A stretch of 64,000 nt of DNA from CALSMU01 sp965230225 (GTDB lineage Bacteria; Bacteroidota; Bacteroidia; Flavobacteriales_D; Parvicellaceae), in contig CBDDKM010000010.1 in NCBI GenBank assembly GCA_965230225.1, forward strand, positions 620,001-684,000, in the 5' to 3' direction. The notes under the pieces were generated by a model. The model did not search any database. It was given only the letters and a program-made list of their open reading frames with translations, and was not told the DNA's origin. The position numbers and the translations under genes were made by a program. Of the stretch, positions 43,177 through 52,462 are shown piece after piece. Position 1 is the stretch's first letter. The number at the start of each line of letters is the position of its first letter.

Positions 43177-43614
43177 ATGAGTTCAACAGACAAACATTTG
43201 AAAGAGGTTATCGGAGAGGACGGACTACCGATTAGCCCAAAACTTCCATCAGAAATCAAAAACTACATGATTGATATCGATGGCACCATTACTGATGATG
43301 TACCTAATGAAGAACCTGAAAGAATGGCCACTTGTGAGCCGTTTCCAGATGCACTCGAAACTTTAAACAAATGGTATGATGAAGGACATATCATTACCTT
43401 CTTCACCTCTCGTTTAGAGGAGCACAGACCAGTTACAGAAGCCTGGCTGAACAAACATGGATTCAAATACCACGGTATTCTATTTGGAAAACCAAGAGGT
43501 GGTAATTATCACTGGATCGATAACCATTTAGTAAGAGCTACCAGATACAGAGGTAAGTTTACTGATCTGATAACTACTTCGGCAGAAATTGAAGTATTTG
43601 ACGACAATCAATAA
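43177..43614 (+). CDS. Small HAD-like phosphatase
   Basis: A 145-residue protein with a HAD nucleophile motif MIDIDGTITDD (first and second Asp), a Thr/Ser motif in ITFFTSRLEEHR, and a lysine in LFGKPRGGNYHWIDNH. The fold resembles short HAD/LNS2-type phosphatases; similar Bacteroidota proteins are sometimes mislabelled phosphoheptose isomerase. Substrate unknown. It is flanked by terminators and stands alone. Confidence 0.8.
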   Translation: MSSTDKHLKEVIGEDGLPISPKLPSEIKNYMIDIDGTITDDVPNEEPERMATCEPFPDALETLNKWYDEGHIITFFTSRLEEHRPVTEAWLNKHGFKYHGILFGKPRGGNYHWIDNHLVRATRYRGKFTDLITTSAEIEVFDDNQ

Positions 43615-43623
43615 TTATTACAG

Positions 43624-43650
43624 CCCCATGTTGAACGACATGGGGTTTAT
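43624..43650 (+). terminator. Terminator after HAD gene
   Basis: Perfect stem CCCCATGT / ACATGGGG with loop TGAACG, followed by TTTATTTTAT. A TATCTTTA box at 43653-43660 right after it probably starts the next gene. Confidence 0.85.
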
Positions 43651-43684
43651 TTTATCTTTAAGGATCAATTTTAGCAAAGGATTA

Positions 43685-44557
43685 ATGAAGTTATTGAAAT
43701 TTAACCCCATTGTAGCAGTAGCACTAACTATGTTGTTAACTGCATGTGGCGGAGATAAAGCAACCTCTGAGCAAGAAGAAGGAAAACCATCTGAAATATC
43801 TACAACTTTGGTAGAAACTGAAAGTGAGGATGAGGACGTTTATGAATTTATACCTCCCTCTCCCATTCAAATTGCTTCTATGTTTAACAATGCTAATTTG
43901 GATTACAATGCAGAGCTTCCATGTACCAATGCAATGGTGACTGAGTTTTCCTCGAAATTTGAAAAATCCTTAGCTTTTGGAATCTATTCTTCTGATCTGG
44001 CTTACAGTGTAATGAATGAAAAATACAATGAAGCCAGTGATCATTTAAAAACGTTAAAGCAATTGAGTCAGGACATTGGTCTTGAAACAGTTTTTAATTC
44101 TGGTGATATCATTGAACGCTTCGAAAACAACATTGGTAATCAAGACTCCATTATAGATATTTTAATATACGTTCAGGAAAACACTGATGATTATATTGAA
44201 GAAAACGGGAAAGATGATCTATCCGTAATTTACTATACCGGAGCCTGGATTGAAGGAATGTACTTTGGAGCAAAGACCGTGGCGAACGACCCTGACAAAC
44301 TAATTGGAATTACCATTTCTCAACAAATGACATTTGCAAAAATCCTCCACAAGGGATTGAGCCATATGCATGAACAATCTGATGATATAGAGGATTTAAA
44401 AGAATCTATCCAGGAGGTAATTGACACTTTTAACCAAATGGAAACTGTTATAAACCTTGGTGAAGACATTGAATACATAGATGTTGTTCTAACTGAAGAG
44501 GAGTTATCTACGATGTCTGGCAAGATAATTGAACTTAGAGAAAGCATCATTCATTAA
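43685..44557 (+). CDS. Uncharacterised lipoprotein
   Basis: About 290 residues with a lipoprotein signal (LLKFNPIVAVALTMLLTAC) starting at ATG 43685; an upstream in-frame ATG at 43589 would run through the preceding terminator and is rejected. The mature part is almost wholly helical and acidic, with no recognised domain. Stretches such as MNEKYNEASDHLKTLKQLSQ and MTFAKILHKGLSHMHEQ suggest a helical bundle. It is 14 bp upstream of another secreted-protein gene, probably co-transcribed. Confidence 0.75.
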   Translation: MKLLKFNPIVAVALTMLLTACGGDKATSEQEEGKPSEISTTLVETESEDEDVYEFIPPSPIQIASMFNNANLDYNAELPCTNAMVTEFSSKFEKSLAFGIYSSDLAYSVMNEKYNEASDHLKTLKQLSQDIGLETVFNSGDIIERFENNIGNQDSIIDILIYVQENTDDYIEENGKDDLSVIYYTGAWIEGMYFGAKTVANDPDKLIGITISQQMTFAKILHKGLSHMHEQSDDIEDLKESIQEVIDTFNQMETVINLGEDIEYIDVVLTEEELSTMSGKIIELRESIIH

Positions 44558-44571
44558 CCGACCCTATGATC

Positions 44572-45174
44572 ATGAAAAAACACATTTATTTGTCCATCAT
44601 ATTCATTTTTGCTATTTCACTTTCCGGAATGAGCCAGAAAAAGGGTAAAAAAAATGAAGTTGACCCCAATGCAGCATACAAAGAAGAACTTGCCGGATAT
44701 AAAAAAGATTGCAGAGCAGCTTTAAAGCCCTATCGTTACGATGGTGCGAAAACTACTTATTTTACTTACAAGTCTTTTGAATACATGAAGGAAGTTGAAA
44801 TTGTTACACTGCAAAAGTCAGAGTATCGATTATCTTTCAATGCCAATGGCATTCATCATGATAAGATTCAAATAAAAATTTACGATAAACCTAAAGAAGC
44901 TGCAGGCAGAGTATTACTATATGAAAAATCCAGTGTTGGAGGTAATGTATTCAAATTTGAAACCGGCGATATGCTGGAAAAACTGAAAGCTGCGAAACTT
45001 GCCAAAGGAACTGATCCTGCTGTGGTAGATTTAATGAGAATTAAACGATTATACATCGATTACATTATTCCGGCTGTAGATAGGGAAACTGAAACAGACA
45101 ATGCTACAGGGAAGAGTAAACTAGTTGCACCCAAAGGAGCAATAATTTTAGCTGTTGGTTACTCTAATCTTTAG
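44572..45174 (+). CDS. Uncharacterised secreted protein
   Basis: About 200 residues with a signal peptide (MKKHIYLSIIFIFAISLSGMSQ). The mature domain (YFTYKSFEYMKEVEIVTLQK, SEYRLSFNANGIHHDKIQI) is of mixed alpha/beta type; no family recognised. ATG 44572 is preferred over the ATG two codons earlier. It follows the helical lipoprotein gene, and its end lies one base from the convergent glycosyltransferase gene. Confidence 0.7.
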   Translation: MKKHIYLSIIFIFAISLSGMSQKKGKKNEVDPNAAYKEELAGYKKDCRAALKPYRYDGAKTTYFTYKSFEYMKEVEIVTLQKSEYRLSFNANGIHHDKIQIKIYDKPKEAAGRVLLYEKSSVGGNVFKFETGDMLEKLKAAKLAKGTDPAVVDLMRIKRLYIDYIIPAVDRETETDNATGKSKLVAPKGAIILAVGYSNL

Positions 45175-45175
45175 A

Positions 45176-45922
45176 CTATTTCTTTTTTAAAAATTGACCA
45201 ATTTTTCGAATTGGTTTGGCAGTTAAAGTAAAAGGACCTGGCTTTAGACCATTCATGGTCCATGCCATTCGATCTTCTTTATTAGCTTTTAAACGATTGG
45301 CCAGAGTAACATTGCTTTGCCCTCCTACCCTCATCTTTGTAATAACTCGAGGTAAATAAGTAGTTGAGATATTGTGCTTATGCAACATTCTTAACATCAA
45401 CTCATAATCTGCAGCAGATTTAAGTTTGAGGTTATATATTCCATATTTATCATATACCGACTTTTTTAGAAAAAATGTAGGATGAGGAGGCATCCAACCT
45501 TTTTTAAAAGCACCTTCTTTATACGGTCCAGACTTCCAATACCTGGTTACTTTGTCCGTGTTATCTCTATCCACATAAACCAAATCAGCATACACAGAAT
45601 CATAATCCCCCACTGTATCTACAATATTCTGAATAACCTCTTCCTCAGCGTATATGTCATCAGAATTAAGAATCCCTACCAAATCACCAGAAGCTAAATT
45701 GACACCTTTATTCATGGCATCATAAATCCCCTTATCCGGCTCAGACACTATAATCGAAATTTTCTCTTTATAACGGTTTACAATATCCAGGGTTCCATCC
45801 TTAGACCCTCCGTCAATAATGATGTATTCAATATCCTTATAAGACTGGTTTACCACAGATTTTATGGTATCCTCTATCGTTTCTTCGCTGTTGTATGCTA
45901 TGGTAATAATACTAACTTTCAC
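45176..45922 (-). CDS. Family 2 glycosyltransferase
   Basis: A 248-residue GT-A enzyme. It begins KVSIITIAYNSEETIEDTI, has YIIIDGGSKDGTLDIV, the DxD-like region LNSDDIYAEEEV, and PHPTFFLKKSVYDKYG typical of WcaA/WcaE-like enzymes of exopolysaccharide synthesis. It is the last gene of the 19-kb leftward polysaccharide cluster, 2 bp after the acetyltransferase gene. Confidence 0.92.
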   Translation of the reverse strand: MKVSIITIAYNSEETIEDTIKSVVNQSYKDIEYIIIDGGSKDGTLDIVNRYKEKISIIVSEPDKGIYDAMNKGVNLASGDLVGILNSDDIYAEEEVIQNIVDTVGDYDSVYADLVYVDRDNTDKVTRYWKSGPYKEGAFKKGWMPPHPTFFLKKSVYDKYGIYNLKLKSAADYELMLRMLHKHNISTTYLPRVITKMRVGGQSNVTLANRLKANKEDRMAWTMNGLKPGPFTLTAKPIRKIGQFLKKK

Positions 45923-45924
45923 CT

Positions 45925-46476
45925 CTATTCTTTTATCTCCCTTTTTCTTACCTCTACTGCAGGGTTACCCTGATATATAGTGTACGCTTCCAAATTTGAA
46001 GTAGCAACGGAATTAACGGCTAACAATGCATGAGAACGACAAGAAACTCCAGGACAAACCACCGAATGTGCTCCAATCCATACACCATCTTCCAACAGGA
46101 TATCTCCAACGATTAAGTCAAATGTTGATTTTTTGTAGTTATGATTTCCACACAATAACATAGCTCCCTGAGAAAGACAGACGTTATTACCAATGGATAC
46201 TTCTCCCAGATTATCAATCCACACCTTCTCTCCTATCCAAACGTTATCTCCAATGGTTAACTTCCATGGATATTTAACATTAATATTGGGCTTGATTACC
46301 ACTCCTTTTCCAACTTTGGCTCCAAAAAGCTTAAGGAAAAACACCTTACTACCACTCCAGCCGTTTAACCTATTTTGCATCACGGCAACGTTAAAGACAA
46401 ACCAAATCAATCGCTTAATTCTACCACCTGGTTGGTACCAATCGTTATTGAATTTGCTTAAATCTGTTTGGTGCAT
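45925..46476 (-). CDS. WcaF-like hexapeptide-repeat acetyltransferase
   Basis: A 183-residue left-handed beta-helix O-acetyltransferase. The hexapeptide repeats run from GKGVVIKPNINVKYPWKLTI through VWIGEKVWIDNLGEVSIGNN to VVCPGVSCRSHALLAVNSVA. The N-terminus (NDWYQPGGRIKRLIWFV) is the pattern of the colanic-acid WcaF family, which acetylates a sugar of the repeat unit. It lies 9 bp after a glycosyltransferase gene and 2 bp before the last one. Confidence 0.92.
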   Translation of the reverse strand: MHQTDLSKFNNDWYQPGGRIKRLIWFVFNVAVMQNRLNGWSGSKVFFLKLFGAKVGKGVVIKPNINVKYPWKLTIGDNVWIGEKVWIDNLGEVSIGNNVCLSQGAMLLCGNHNYKKSTFDLIVGDILLEDGVWIGAHSVVCPGVSCRSHALLAVNSVATSNLEAYTIYQGNPAVEVRKREIKE

Positions 46477-46485
46477 GAGGTAAAA

Positions 46486-47625
46486 TTAACTGATTCTGAA
46501 TACATTCTTGTTATCTTCAACAAGATTAGATTCTTGAATTTGACTTAAAGCAAGATCTCTCGACCTTTTTCTGTATAAATGATACTCCTCTCCAGTAAGT
46601 TCCAGAAAGTACTTAATTCTTTCTAAAAAATCTTCTTTCACCAATTCGCAATCAAATCCAACACCCTTGTCTTCAAGGTGTTTCCATGGTGTTCTATTAC
46701 TAATAACTAGCGGACATCCATATCCAAGAGCTTCTACTATTCCGTGCCCATAGTTTTCGTTTAATGTTGCCGAAAAATACACGTGAGCATTTTTATAATA
46801 ATTCCCAATATCATCTGGCTTCACTTCTCCCAATAGCTCAACTTCTACATTATTAGGCAATCGCTCAATAAGTTGTTTGCATTGATTAACGTAATTCAAA
46901 TCTTCCAGCGGACCAATTAGTTCCAATCTTACTTTTCCTTCTTTCACCCCTAACAACACAGAAATCATGAATTGAATATTCTTTATGGGAACAATTCTAC
47001 CAACACTGATCATATTCAATACACCTTTTTGCTTTGCTACCTCTGGATACCATTCTTCTGGAACGTGTGGTAGATTAGAAGCTACTTTAACATCTACATT
47101 CTTTCCAAAGCAGTTTTCTATTTCTAATTTTTCCTGCTCCGTGGATGCATGCCACATAACGTTCTTATACCACCCTAACACTTTAGCCAGATTCAGGAAC
47201 ACTTTCTTCTTGGTTGCCTTAATTTTCAGAGATGACTCTCCTAACATTCCTCGAGGAGCAACTACCACAGCATTATTTTTCGAAAATAATCGAAGTGGAA
47301 GCAAGGTAAAATCTTTTGAAAACAAACTGTTTAAATAGATCACCTGCGGATTTACCTCATTATGAATTTCCTGAAATCTATTTTTATTAATCTGATCTGC
47401 AGAAAGGTACATTACTTTAGCTTTACCAACTTGCTGCCATTGATTTGAAACAACTCCTGGTATTGGAGATAACTCTCCAAAATCTTTATCCCCGGCAACC
47501 ACATAAATGTCGTAATCATCTCCAAGGGATGCCACCATATTAGCTACAGAGCGAATTGGACCTCCCGCTTTGAATGCTGGTATATACCAATCGATAAATA
47601 CTAGTATTTTGGCTTTATTTATCAG
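46486..47625 (-). CDS. GT4-type glycosyltransferase with apparent CTG start
   Basis: GT-B glycosyltransferase. The C-terminal domain has ISVGRIVPIKNIQFMI and ENYGHGIVEALGYGCPLVIS (donor-binding Glu). The first ATG in frame (47538) lies after the first Rossmann strand. Upstream codons encode AKILVFIDWYIPAFKAGGP and IRSVAN, the conserved GT4 N-terminus, and the frame is open back to about 47650 without ATG, GTG or TTG. CTG 47625, 4 nt after the asnB-type stop, gives a 379-residue protein and is my preferred start. A non-ATG start should be checked experimentally. Confidence 0.85.
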   Translation of the reverse strand: MINKAKILVFIDWYIPAFKAGGPIRSVANMVASLGDDYDIYVVAGDKDFGELSPIPGVVSNQWQQVGKAKVMYLSADQINKNRFQEIHNEVNPQVIYLNSLFSKDFTLLPLRLFSKNNAVVVAPRGMLGESSLKIKATKKKVFLNLAKVLGWYKNVMWHASTEQEKLEIENCFGKNVDVKVASNLPHVPEEWYPEVAKQKGVLNMISVGRIVPIKNIQFMISVLLGVKEGKVRLELIGPLEDLNYVNQCKQLIERLPNNVEVELLGEVKPDDIGNYYKNAHVYFSATLNENYGHGIVEALGYGCPLVISNRTPWKHLEDKGVGFDCELVKEDFLERIKYFLELTGEEYHLYRKRSRDLALSQIQESNLVEDNKNVFRIS

Positions 47626-47629
47626 CTTA

Positions 47630-49510
47630 TTAATTTGAAATATTATTCTGTTTCAGCCAAAACCCTAACACCACCAGGTGCCAAACCCTCGACCAGGTCA
47701 CCCTCTTGTTTCCTGATAAAAATGAATTCCATAGGCGCATCACCTCTCCTTCTTTTAACCCTGCTCTTTTAACTGTTTCTTTCAAGTTTTCTTCGCAAAA
47801 TGATTTAAGTTCCATCTTCATCCATTTTTCCCAGGGAAAAACAAACCCCATCTTCGGGCGGTTAACTATTTCCGATGGCAATAAATCTCCTAAACTATCT
47901 ACCAACAATTTCTTGGGCGAGTATGGAAATTTAAATTCGTCAGGAACACCATACACGTACTCCACTAATTCATGATCCAAAAATGGTACCCTTACTTCAA
48001 GTGCATGTGCCATACTCATTTGATCAGTATCTCTCAATAACACACTATTCATGTATGTGTTTATTTCCACGTTGGATACCTTACTCAAAAAGGGAGCTTT
48101 AAACCCTAATGAATCAACCCCTACTTCTTTCTTGGCAATTCGATGAACCTGATTTTCTCCCAGGTTTTCACTACCCAATAAACCGGCTATTATCTTATCT
48201 GAGAGTACTTGTCTATTAATGGGATAATAGTAAGGTAACTCCAAATACTTTAACCTAAGAGTTTCTGCAATTTTATCCGAGGCAATTGAAGGTTTCAACA
48301 CTTTTATCATTCCTCCTAATAGTTTTCTAATTCCTATTGGAAACGAAAACATCCATTTTTTATCCAGAAGATTTACTGATCGGGGAAATATATCGTACCC
48401 GGCAAACAGTTCATCTCCACCAAGTCCTGAAAGCGCCATTGTAACACCACTATTCTTAGTTACCTCAGATACGATATAAGAGTTTGGACCATCACCACTC
48501 GGATGATCCATGGCTTCTAAAGCTACTGGTAACTCCTTAAGAAAATCTTCCGGTTTAAGCTTAATTTCGGTATGATCAGTATTGTATTTCTCGGCAATTT
48601 TTCTAGCATATTTTGCCTCGCTAAACTCTTCCTCTGCAAATGAGATATTAAATGTTTTAACGGGTTGATCACTTACCTGACTCATAAGAGCAACAACTGC
48701 AGAAGAATCAATTCCTCCACTTAAAAAAGCTCCGAATGGCACATCAGCGACCAATCTTCTTTTAACCGAATCCAACAATCTTCTTTTAACCTCTTCTTTT
48801 ACTTCATCGTAAGACTGTTGCTCTGCAATTTTGGTATATCGTTGGTTGACGTCCCAGTACTTTTTAAAGGTATACTGATCTTCAGAAACAATCATATATG
48901 TGCCCGGTTCCAATACCTTTACATTTTTGATCATTGTATTAGGAGCATGAACAGTTGAATACCTAAGGTAGTCCACAAGAGCTTCTGGGTCCATTTTTCT
49001 ATCCACTAAAGAACACTCTAGCAAACTTCTAATTTCCGATGAAAAAACCAGATTAGTATTGTTATCAAAATAATATAATGGCTTAATACCAATTCTGTCT
49101 CTGGCAACGAATAACTGTCTTTTATTTTTATCCCAGATTGCAAATGCAAACATTCCGTTAAACTGATGAATGCACTCAACTCCCCACTTTAAATAAGCTG
49201 CTAAAACAACTTCTGTATCCGAACTGGTTTTAAAGCTGTAATCAGGTAGCTTCTCCTTTATCTCTTTATAATTATAAATCTCACCATTAAATACAATTAC
49301 GCAATCACTATCCTGATCAGAAAATGGTTGGTGAGCCCCTTCATTAAGGTCAATTATAGATAATCTATTGTGTCCAAGGGCAATGTATTCATCTAAATAA
49401 ACACCTGTGTGATCTGGTCCACGATGTCTGGACCTTTGGTTCATACGATCTATTTCTTCTTGTGGAGATTGAAGTTTACTTAGTTGGTATATACCGTTTA
49501 TTCCGCACAT
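47630..49510 (-). CDS. Asparagine synthase (glutamine-hydrolysing) family, AsnB-like
   Basis: A 626-residue amidotransferase. Cys2 (MCGINGIYQL) is the glutaminase nucleophile; the N-terminal domain continues with RGPDHTG and NGEIYNYKEI. The synthetase domain has the PP-loop FGAFLSGGIDSSAVVALMS and ALSGLGGDELFAGYD. In exopolysaccharide clusters such enzymes usually amidate a sugar acid or an amino-sugar substituent rather than make free asparagine. Context here (between an SDR and a glycosyltransferase) fits that role. Confidence 0.93.
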   Translation of the reverse strand: MCGINGIYQLSKLQSPQEEIDRMNQRSRHRGPDHTGVYLDEYIALGHNRLSIIDLNEGAHQPFSDQDSDCVIVFNGEIYNYKEIKEKLPDYSFKTSSDTEVVLAAYLKWGVECIHQFNGMFAFAIWDKNKRQLFVARDRIGIKPLYYFDNNTNLVFSSEIRSLLECSLVDRKMDPEALVDYLRYSTVHAPNTMIKNVKVLEPGTYMIVSEDQYTFKKYWDVNQRYTKIAEQQSYDEVKEEVKRRLLDSVKRRLVADVPFGAFLSGGIDSSAVVALMSQVSDQPVKTFNISFAEEEFSEAKYARKIAEKYNTDHTEIKLKPEDFLKELPVALEAMDHPSGDGPNSYIVSEVTKNSGVTMALSGLGGDELFAGYDIFPRSVNLLDKKWMFSFPIGIRKLLGGMIKVLKPSIASDKIAETLRLKYLELPYYYPINRQVLSDKIIAGLLGSENLGENQVHRIAKKEVGVDSLGFKAPFLSKVSNVEINTYMNSVLLRDTDQMSMAHALEVRVPFLDHELVEYVYGVPDEFKFPYSPKKLLVDSLGDLLPSEIVNRPKMGFVFPWEKWMKMELKSFCEENLKETVKRAGLKEGEVMRLWNSFLSGNKRVTWSRVWHLVVLGFWLKQNNISN

Positions 49511-49517
49511 TTAATGG

Positions 49518-50468
49518 CTATTTTAAACCAATGTTTTTCAAAAACACCGGATTATTCATCATCAATTTCACCCCTTCTTCTACCGTTTTCAATGGTCTAC
49601 CCAGAATATTCTTCATTTTTGAATTATCTGGTTTTCTTCTGGTCATATCTCCTTCTTCAAGTGGAGGTAAAAACACCAGCTTTGAAGTCGAACCAACTAC
49701 ATCAATGATAATTTTCGCCAACTCCACTATGGTCACTTCTACCTCTCCTCCAACATTAATTACTGAATTTATTTCGTGTCCCTCTTCAAATATTCTAATA
49801 CACGTATCAACGTTGTCTTCAACGTAGCAAAAAGTTCTGGTTTGAGAACCATCTCCATAGATTGTTATATCCTCATTCTTTAAAGCTTTTGCTAAAAATT
49901 TAGCTACCACAAAATCCACACTCTGATTAGGACCGTAGGTATTGAAAAACCTAAAAATGGTAAAATCCAGATCAAATGATTTTTTGTAAGACCTAAAGAA
50001 AGATTCTCCTACATTTTTCACTACGGCATAAGGAACTCTAGAATTCAGAGGTGTTGTCTCTTCATGCTGAGGAAGTTCTACCGGCTCACCATAAACTTCC
50101 GAAGAGGAAGAGAAAAACACTCTTTTGGCTGAAGTATTTTTTGCCAATCTCAATACATTCTTAATTCCATCAATATCATTTAATACCTGAATTGGGTTTT
50201 CCTGAGTTCTCTTTACCCCAACCACTGCGGCATAATGAAATACATAATCAAACTTATGAGCCAACATAATTTCTGAAATGTCTTCGTACTTATTTACATC
50301 GCAGAAAACAAAACTCCAGTTTTTATAGTCATCGGAAGGAAGTTTAGATTTACTTCCAGTTGATAGGTTATCCGCAATAACTACATAATAGTTAGGATTT
50401 TCCACCAACTTTCTGGCTAATGCTCCTCCTACATTTCCAGCTCCTCCTGTTACTAATATTTTAATCAT
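49518..50468 (-). CDS. NAD-dependent epimerase/dehydratase
   Basis: A 316-residue extended SDR. NAD-binding motif ILVTGGAGNVGGALARKLV, FHYAAVVGVKRTQENP, catalytic Tyr-Lys in VPYAVVKNVGESF, and NTYGPNQSVDFVVAKF. It probably epimerises or dehydrates a nucleotide sugar for the polysaccharide; WbpP/GalE-like or dTDP-glucose-type activity cannot be told apart. It is 1 bp downstream of a glycosyltransferase gene and 7 bp upstream of the AsnB-like gene. Confidence 0.9.
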   Translation of the reverse strand: MIKILVTGGAGNVGGALARKLVENPNYYVVIADNLSTGSKSKLPSDDYKNWSFVFCDVNKYEDISEIMLAHKFDYVFHYAAVVGVKRTQENPIQVLNDIDGIKNVLRLAKNTSAKRVFFSSSSEVYGEPVELPQHEETTPLNSRVPYAVVKNVGESFFRSYKKSFDLDFTIFRFFNTYGPNQSVDFVVAKFLAKALKNEDITIYGDGSQTRTFCYVEDNVDTCIRIFEEGHEINSVINVGGEVEVTIVELAKIIIDVVGSTSKLVFLPPLEEGDMTRRKPDNSKMKNILGRPLKTVEEGVKLMMNNPVFLKNIGLK

Positions 50469-50469
50469 T

Positions 50470-51528
50470 TCAATCTTTTTTAGTTTGATTCAGAATTTCA
50501 TTTAACGTTTGACTCCATGTACTAGTGTTGTATATGGTAGACAAATGATTACTTATTTTTCCGAATTCCAATAATTTTTGTGATGAAAGCTCAGCAATTT
50601 TATGTAAAGCTGATTCTAAACTATTCACATTTTTAGCTTCAAATATATATCCGTTCTTTCCTTCTTGCAAAAATGCACAATTTGCACCAACCGTATTACT
50701 ACAAATGAGAGGTAAACCGGCAGCAGCAAATTCTTGTACCGCCATCCCCCAATGATCGTAATGGGAAGGCATAATTAACACCCCTGAATTCTTTACCACT
50801 TCCGGCAATTGTTCCGGTTGGATAAAACCATGGTGCACAATTCTCTCATGTTCTATTTTCACATCAAACAAGTCTCCCGTTCCTACACAATGTAACTCCC
50901 AATCTTTATTCTTTTCTGCAAACTGCTTAAAAGCACTCCAAAGATCCTCGATTCCCTTAAGAGTTAAATACCTTCCGACATAAAGAAAACGTTTTGGATA
51001 TGACTCTTCCTTTGTGCTTAAATTATCCAAATAAGCTTTATTGAAGTTACTCAAATCTGTGGCGTAAAATCCCAGGAAAATCTGCTTTTCTTTAAACCCT
51101 AGCATTAGGGCATATTCTTTTTGAACCTCTCCAGGTAGCCAGCAATAATCAAAAAGAGGTTTAATTCTTAGTGGAATAATAAACTTCCCTATTTTCTGAC
51201 GAAAAGTATTCTCCCAATAATTGTCAAACATCAATACAGATTTGATGTTTTTAAATTGCTTAACAGCTTTTATGTATTCCTTATCAAACCACCCACTACA
51301 AATAATCAAATCTGGCTGTACCTTCTGAATATAGGCCTCTATGTTTACTTCGTCTTTTTCATTTACAATAACGCGATCTTCAAACGAAAAAATAAACGGA
51401 GCTTCTTTATTTAAGGCCCATCTAATAACATGTATTTCGTTTTCAGGGTTATTCTGAACGTAATGATTAAGACAGTTGACAGTATATCCAGCCAACTCCG
51501 AATACAATATTAAAATCTTACTCCCCAT
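50470..51528 (-). CDS. Family 4-type glycosyltransferase
   Basis: A 352-residue GT-B enzyme. It has RFLYVGRYLTLKGIEDLWSA and MPSHYDHWGMAVQEFAAAGL (donor-site Glu) with FLQEGKNGYIFEAKNVNSL. I start it at ATG 51528, since the codon before it is TTG. The start overlaps the 3' end of the SGNH-like gene by 11 bp, so it is coupled to the acylation module. Confidence 0.9.
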   Translation of the reverse strand: MGSKILILYSELAGYTVNCLNHYVQNNPENEIHVIRWALNKEAPFIFSFEDRVIVNEKDEVNIEAYIQKVQPDLIICSGWFDKEYIKAVKQFKNIKSVLMFDNYWENTFRQKIGKFIIPLRIKPLFDYCWLPGEVQKEYALMLGFKEKQIFLGFYATDLSNFNKAYLDNLSTKEESYPKRFLYVGRYLTLKGIEDLWSAFKQFAEKNKDWELHCVGTGDLFDVKIEHERIVHHGFIQPEQLPEVVKNSGVLIMPSHYDHWGMAVQEFAAAGLPLICSNTVGANCAFLQEGKNGYIFEAKNVNSLESALHKIAELSSQKLLEFGKISNHLSTIYNTSTWSQTLNEILNQTKKD

Positions 51529-52462
51529 CAATAACCTGCAATTTAATTAAACTATCCTTCAAGGCTGCTGAAAATTCAACGGCGCCATTATAATTAACAT
51601 GGGTAGTATTAAAGAATAAACTATCCGGGTAGGATAATTCTGACATGTCAAGTACCTCAACATGATTATATTTTTTACTCACTCCAAACAAAAATGACCT
51701 TGCTGCTTCAATGTTTTTTACACTAGAAAAGTACGATGAATGAAGTGGAACCACTACAAATACAATTCTTCTTTGGGTAGACTTAATCAGTTTATGATAC
51801 ATCTGAATCAACCCCTGATCATTTTTTATTTCGATGGTTTTAGACAACCTCTTTTTTACATCTTCTTTAAGGCTAGCAGGGTTATATTCTGTTTCGAACG
51901 AACCACCCTGATCTGTTATTTTGGTTAAATTAATCCTATCGTTTAGGTACAGTTTGGTGAAATGCTCAAATTCTCCATAATACTTAACAAAAGGGATACG
52001 CTGATATACGCTTAACTCATCTTTTACTAACTCGTACACATGGCTTTCACCAATTACCGGAAGGTAATTACTTATGTCTCCAATGGAGTTATTTACGCCA
52101 TCCAAATCAAAATTGATCAATATTGGTGTTGATTTATCCTTTTGTAATTCAGCCTGAAGCATCATCAGAATAACATTATCCTGAATTCCATCAATTCCGT
52201 AATTAAATATATTCTTATCTATTTCAGAAGGGACTATGGTTCCCTGCGCTCTCGATGATCCCAGAAAAGGTATTTCCTCTGCATGGTTTTCGTTTATGAT
52301 ACGATTGATTTTATAAGCTCCAGATATCTGACTTCCAAACACTACATATTTCTCAAATAAGATAGTAGTTGGAACTGTAAATATGATCACCCAAATTAGA
52401 ATAAGGGAAAGCATTTTTACCAATTTCTTAAAACTGGAAGTATATGAATTCTGCGTCTCCAT
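51518..52462 (-). CDS. SGNH/DltD-like partner of MBOAT acyltransferase
   Basis: A 314-residue membrane-anchored protein with an N-terminal helix (MLSLILIWVIIFTVPTTILF) and an extracytoplasmic SGNH-type domain. The serine block is IPFLGSSRAQGTIVPSEI and the Asp/His block is SLFFNTTHVNYNGAVEFS, where Thr-Thr replaces the usual Asp. The gene overlaps the MBOAT gene by 35 bp, the arrangement of AlgI/AlgJ and DltB/DltD systems. It probably transfers the acyl group carried by the MBOAT protein to the polysaccharide. Confidence 0.78.
   Translation of the reverse strand: METQNSYTSSFKKLVKMLSLILIWVIIFTVPTTILFEKYVVFGSQISGAYKINRIINENHAEEIPFLGSSRAQGTIVPSEIDKNIFNYGIDGIQDNVILMMLQAELQKDKSTPILINFDLDGVNNSIGDISNYLPVIGESHVYELVKDELSVYQRIPFVKYYGEFEHFTKLYLNDRINLTKITDQGGSFETEYNPASLKEDVKKRLSKTIEIKNDQGLIQMYHKLIKSTQRRIVFVVVPLHSSYFSSVKNIEAARSFLFGVSKKYNHVEVLDMSELSYPDSLFFNTTHVNYNGAVEFSAALKDSLIKLQVIDGE

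Noticed and set aside
43589..43684. Upstream extension of the lipoprotein at 43685
   Set aside because: It would start within the preceding HAD gene and be translated through a terminator hairpin. The internal Met starts a proper lipoprotein signal.
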